This document shows positions 8,765-11,242 of a DNA stretch of 11,242 nt, piece after piece. Location of the stretch: NCBI GenBank assembly GCA_025456165.1, contig JALOLI010000016.1, positions 1 through 11,242 of the forward strand, in the 5' to 3' direction. The notes beneath the pieces were generated by a model. The model worked only from the letters and a program-made list of their open reading frames with translations, was not told the DNA's origin and searched no databases. This DNA comes from Acidimicrobiia bacterium (GTDB taxonomy: Bacteria > Actinomycetota > Acidimicrobiia > UBA5794 > UBA11373). The position numbers and the translations under genes are program-made. The first letter of the stretch is position 1; the number at the start of each line of letters is the position of its first letter.

Positions 8765-9324
8765 GCCGGGGATCCCACGGTGCCTCGACGCTCGATGATC
8801 TCCCACAACGCCCTTTCGAGCGCCTTTCTTCCCCGATGCAGGCGGGACATGACCGTGCCGATGGGCACGCCCATGATCTCGGCGATCTCCTTGTAGGAGA
8901 AACCCTCGACGTCGGCGAGCAGCACCGGGATGCGGAAGTTCTCCGGGAGGTCCTCCACTGCCGCCCTGATGTCCTCGTCGACGAAACCATCCAGGGCCAC
9001 CTCCTCGGCACTGCGCGTCGCCCCCGAGTGCTCCCCCAATCGGCGATACAGGTAGAGGTCCTCCAACTCCCCCAATTCCACCTCAGCGGGCTGGCGGGAC
9101 TGCTGCCGGTAACGGTTGATGAAGGTGTTGGTGAGGATGCGGTACAGCCAGGCCCGCAGGTTGGTCCCGGCCTTGAAGCCCCCATACCCCCGGTAGGCCC
9201 GCAGCATGGTCTCCTGGAGCACATCCTCGGCGTCCGAGGGGTTCCGGGTGAGGCGCAGCGCCGCCGAGTACAGCTGCGGCAGCAGGGGGACGACTTCGTC
9301 TTCGAAGCGGGCCGGGTCGGCCAT
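8761..9324 (-). CDS. sigR: ECF RNA polymerase sigma factor, SigR/SigH type
   Basis: A 187-residue ECF sigma factor. Region 2 runs about 10-75 with [17 protein letters not shown] and [20 protein letters not shown], the latter characteristic of the SigR/SigH group; region 4 runs about 120-175 with [19 protein letters not shown] and the recognition helix [14 protein letters not shown]. Members control thioredoxin and thiol-redox genes and are held by an RsrA-type anti-sigma factor, which is encoded next with an ATGA overlap. ATG 9324 has GGAG five bases upstream. A longer in-frame reading to 9609 crosses the antisense of the tRNA gene and is spurious. The promoter-proximal region does not show a clear SigR-type autoregulatory promoter. 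Confidence 0.92.
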   Translation of the reverse strand: MADPARFEDEVVPLLPQLYSAALRLTRNPSDAEDVLQETMLRAYRGYGGFKAGTNLRAWLYRILTNTFINRYRQQSRQPAEVELGELEDLYLYRRLGEHSGATRSAEEVALDGFVDEDIRAAVEDLPENFRIPVLLADVEGFSYKEIAEIMGVPIGTVMSRLHRGRKALERALWEIIERRGTVGSPA

Positions 9325-9346
9325 CGCATCTCCGGGCCGGGCGGCC

Positions 9347-9352
9347 AGGTTA
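9347..9352 (-). promoter_or_regulatory. -10 box of the sigma factor operon
   Basis: TAACCT on the minus strand would start transcription near 9340 and leave a leader of about 16 nt containing GGAG before ATG 9324. No -35 consensus is seen; I looked for a SigR-type GGAAT/GTT pair and did not find one with proper spacing. Confidence 0.35.
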
Positions 9353-9385
9353 CCAACCGCCTGCCGCCATCCCCGGCGCGGCCGG

Positions 9386-9391
9386 TACCAT
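9386..9391 (+). promoter_or_regulatory. -10 box of tRNA-Thr
   Basis: TACCAT ends ten bases before the first base of the tRNA, giving a predicted 5' leader of about four bases. It is divergent from the sigma-factor promoter about 35 bases away. No clear -35. Confidence 0.4.
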
Positions 9392-9401
9392 GCGGCCCCG
9401 T

Positions 9402-9473
9402 GCCGGAGTAGCTCAGGGGTAGAGCAGCTCACTCGTAATGAGCAGGTCGGGGGTTCGAATCCCCCCTCCGGCT
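9402..9473 (+). tRNA. tRNA-Thr (anticodon CGT)
   Basis: A 72-base cloverleaf. Acceptor stem GCCGGAG pairs with CTCCGGC over seven pairs, with discriminator T. The D arm is GCTC/GAGC. The anticodon stem is GCTCA/TGAGC around the loop CTCGTAA with CGT at 9434-9436, reading ACG threonine codons. The T arm is GGGGG-TTCGAAT-CCCCC. The 3' CCA is not encoded, so it must be added after transcription. Confidence 0.97.
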
Positions 9474-9498
9474 CCCTCATCCTGCCGCAGCAGGCGAG

Positions 9499-9512
9499 GC
9501 CCGGGCCCGGGC
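9499..9512. promoter_or_regulatory. Perfect 14-base palindrome upstream of the AOR gene
   Basis: GCCCGGGCCCGGGC is a perfect inverted repeat, made of two CCCGGG units, lying directly before the predicted -10 box of the AOR-family gene. Its position between -35 and -10 would suit an operator. Being pure G and C in a GC-rich genome, it could also be chance. Confidence 0.25.
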
Positions 9513-9515
9513 AGT

Positions 9516-9521
9516 TAGTGT
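9516..9521 (+). promoter_or_regulatory. -10 box of the AOR-family gene
   Basis: TAGTGT fits TANNNT and predicts a start near 9528 and a leader of about 35 nt containing the strong AGGAGG before ATG 9563. No -35 consensus is visible. Confidence 0.4.
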
Positions 9522-9562
9522 GCGCGCGCAGACGAGCCCCCGAACCGACCCCAGGAGGAGGC

Positions 9563-11242
9563 ATGGCCGACCAGTCGGCTGCGGCAAAACTGCAGCCCAC
9601 CGACCTCACCTTCGACCGCTACCGGGTGGACCTGGCCACCCAGACGGTCCAACACGAGCGACGGGCCTGCGCCGACCTCGAGGACGCCCTGGGGGGCATC
9701 GCCCGGGGGTTCAAGCTGCTGTACCGCGAGCCGGTGGCCGACCCCTACGACCCCGCGGCCCCGCTGGTGATGAACATCGGGGCACTCACCGGGACGCGAG
9801 TCATGACCGGACTGCGCACCTACCTGATCGGCTACTCCCCCCTGAAGGCCTCCCGCACCGGGCGCCCCGGGCTGATGTGGTCGGCGGGGAGCGGCAGCTT
9901 CGGCACCCGTCTGCGCAGCCTGGGCATCGAGGAGCTCGTCTTCACCGGCAGCGCCGCCCGCCCGACTCTCCTGCACCTGAGCCCCGGTGAAACGGGGGGC
10001 CCGGCCCGCTTCGCCTTCCTCGACGCCACCGACCTTCTCGGCCTCCCCGCCAACGAACGGGTACGCCTCCTCCACGAGCGCATGCCCGGGGCGCACTTCG
10101 CCGTGGTCGGTCCGGCCGCCGAGCACTACCGGGAGGTGGCCTACGCCGGGGTGGCGATCACCACCGACCAGCAATTGGAGACCGGGGATGCCAAGCCGCG
10201 GTGGTGCGGGCGGGGCGGGTACGGCGGGGTGATGGGGTCCAAGAACCTGCTGGCCGTGGCCGCCGACGCCCCCAATCCCCGCGCCTCGGCAGCCGGGCTC
10301 AAGGAGATCAACCGGGAGATCAACCTGGGACCGGGCAGCGCCCGCTACCGGGACCTGCCCCACGATCGGGGAGGCACCTGGCGCACCTTCAAGATGATGA
10401 AGGAAGCGGGAGCCCTCCCCGAACTCAACTTCCACTCCACCGACACCGACCTCTCCGCCGCCCTCTTTCGCGCCAACGTCGAGGCCGGGCCGTACGAGGT
10501 CCGGGCCGAGGGCTGCTACCTCTGCGGCATCCGCTGCCACAAGAGCGTCTACGACGCCCCGGAGGGGATCGCCCGGAGATTCCGAGCGAAGGTCGACCAC
10601 GAGCCCTTGGGGCTGCTGGGCCCCAACCTGGGGATCTTCGACCCCGATCAGGTGCTGACGCTGATCGCCCAGGTCGACGAGGCCGGCCTGGACGCCATCT
10701 CCCTGGGGGTCACCCTCGGCTACGTCATGGAGTGGAACCGGCGCCGTCCCGACGCCCCCCTCGCCGGCGGCCTGGCCTTCGGGGACTTCGAGGGGGTGCG
10801 AAAGGCGATCGACGCCACCGCCGAGGGCCGCCTCCCCCTCATCGGGCAAGGGGTCAAGCGCCTCTCCGAGCAGACCGGGGAGACCGGCTACGCCATGCAC
10901 TCCAAGGGGGTCGAGTACCCCGCCTACCTGCCCCACACCAACCCGGGCTTCGCCTGGGCGCTGGCCGGGGGGCACATGTCGATGCGCACCTTCTTCCTGC
11001 TCGTCCTGGAGCGGGAGACCGGCCTCGACTACTGGGTGGATGCCATCACCAACCGGGGCCCTCTCTACATGCTCGACGACATCATCGGCATGTGTAAGTT
11101 CACCAACCTCTCACCCGAGGTGGAGGCCCAGGCCCTGGGCGCCGCCGCCGGGTTGGAGGTGACGGCCGACGACCTGCGCGCCGTGGTGGGGCGCACCTAC
11201 CTGCGCGGCTACGCCGCGGAGCGGCGGTTCGGCTTCACCCCG
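9563..11242 (+). CDS. Aldehyde:ferredoxin oxidoreductase (AOR) family protein, 3' end outside window
   Basis: An open frame of exactly 560 codons runs to the right edge; family members are usually about 600-630 residues, so roughly the last tenth is missing. The N-terminal pterin-binding domain (to about 210) has [30 protein letters not shown] (216-232) is the family hallmark. Cys 318, 321 and 325 (CYLCGIRC) bind the 4Fe-4S cluster, with Cys 511 (IIGMCKF) as the likely fourth ligand. [15 protein letters not shown] and [14 protein letters not shown] are further conserved sites. Such enzymes carry tungsten or molybdenum on two pyranopterins and oxidise aldehydes or reduce acids with ferredoxin; the actual substrate cannot be read from the sequence. 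ATG 9563 has AGGAGG four bases upstream. It appears to be its own transcription unit after tRNA-Thr. Confidence 0.92.
   Translation, partial: MADQSAAAKLQPTDLTFDRYRVDLATQTVQHERRACADLEDALGGIARGFKLLYREPVADPYDPAAPLVMNIGALTGTRVMTGLRTYLIGYSPLKASRTGRPGLMWSAGSGSFGTRLRSLGIEELVFTGSAARPTLLHLSPGETGGPARFAFLDATDLLGLPANERVRLLHERMPGAHFAVVGPAAEHYREVAYAGVAITTDQQLETGDAKPRWCGRGGYGGVMGSKNLLAVAADAPNPRASAAGLKEINREINLGPGSARYRDLPHDRGGTWRTFKMMKEAGALPELNFHSTDTDLSAALFRANVEAGPYEVRAEGCYLCGIRCHKSVYDAPEGIARRFRAKVDHEPLGLLGPNLGIFDPDQVLTLIAQVDEAGLDAISLGVTLGYVMEWNRRRPDAPLAGGLAFGDFEGVRKAIDATAEGRLPLIGQGVKRLSEQTGETGYAMHSKGVEYPAYLPHTNPGFAWALAGGHMSMRTFFLLVLERETGLDYWVDAITNRGPLYMLDDIIGMCKFTNLSPEVEAQALGAAAGLEVTADDLRAVVGRTYLRGYAAERRFGFTP

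Noticed and set aside
9481..9494. CCTGC-CGCA-GCAGG hairpin after the tRNA
   Set aside because: Five base pairs without a T-tract. It may help end the tRNA transcript but is not distinguishable from chance.
9325..9609. N-terminal extension of the sigma factor frame (minus strand) up to 9609
   Set aside because: It reads through the antisense of tRNA-Thr, giving the well-known artefact peptide [12 protein letters not shown]. The ATG at 9324 with GGAG is the sensible start.
9515..10975. 486-codon open frame on the minus strand opposite the AOR gene
   Set aside because: A shadow of the AOR frame, rich in Gly/Val/Gln/His with no recognisable motif; the AOR frame carries all family signatures.

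Overview
The window is a compact, very GC-rich stretch of an actinobacterial chromosome (Actinomycetota). The gene order DUF2342 metallopeptidase - tilS - hpt - ftsH - folate genes - DUF2520 protein is a well-known actinobacterial arrangement. The sigR/rsrA-type sigma and anti-sigma pair and several TANNNT -10 boxes placed at leaderless or near-leaderless starts agree with that. An uncultured or little-studied lineage such as Acidimicrobiia is plausible, but this is inference.

Region 1-746 (minus): a Rossmann-type DUF2520 protein whose 3' end lies beyond the window. It is divergent from a plus-strand LURP-one/scramblase-like gene (845-1447) that appears to be leaderless; the two promoters are nearly back to back. 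Region 1466-8249 (minus): one long gene string in transcription order: an 8-codon leader ORF, a DUF2342 metallopeptidase, tilS, hpt, a 7-codon ORF before a TTG-started ftsH, folP, a dual-specificity-phosphatase-like protein without its catalytic residues, and folK. Most junctions overlap, abut or are 1-2 nt apart, so the genes are probably co-transcribed. They join tRNA-Ile modification, purine salvage, membrane proteolysis and folate synthesis. Compared with the usual actinobacterial order, folE (between ftsH and folP) and folB (between folP and folK) are missing, and the phosphatase-like gene occupies the folB position.

Region 8284-9324 (minus): an ECF sigma factor of SigR/SigH type, its ZAS anti-sigma factor (ATGA overlap) and a small Cys/His zinc-finger-like protein, forming a likely thiol/redox stress operon. 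Region 9386-9473 (plus): a tRNA-Thr(CGT) with its own -10 box, divergent from the sigma gene. Region 9516-11242 (plus): a promoter and the first 560 codons of an aldehyde:ferredoxin oxidoreductase family protein (tungsten/molybdenum bis-pterin plus 4Fe-4S), which runs off the right edge.

There is no gene-free stretch longer than about 110 bases. I see no insertion sequence, CRISPR array, prophage or attachment site. The most interesting points are the dead phosphatase-like protein in the folate cluster, the two mini-ORFs sitting directly before ftsH and the metallopeptidase, the zinc-finger gene attached to sigR/rsrA, and the AOR-family enzyme next to a redox-stress regulator.
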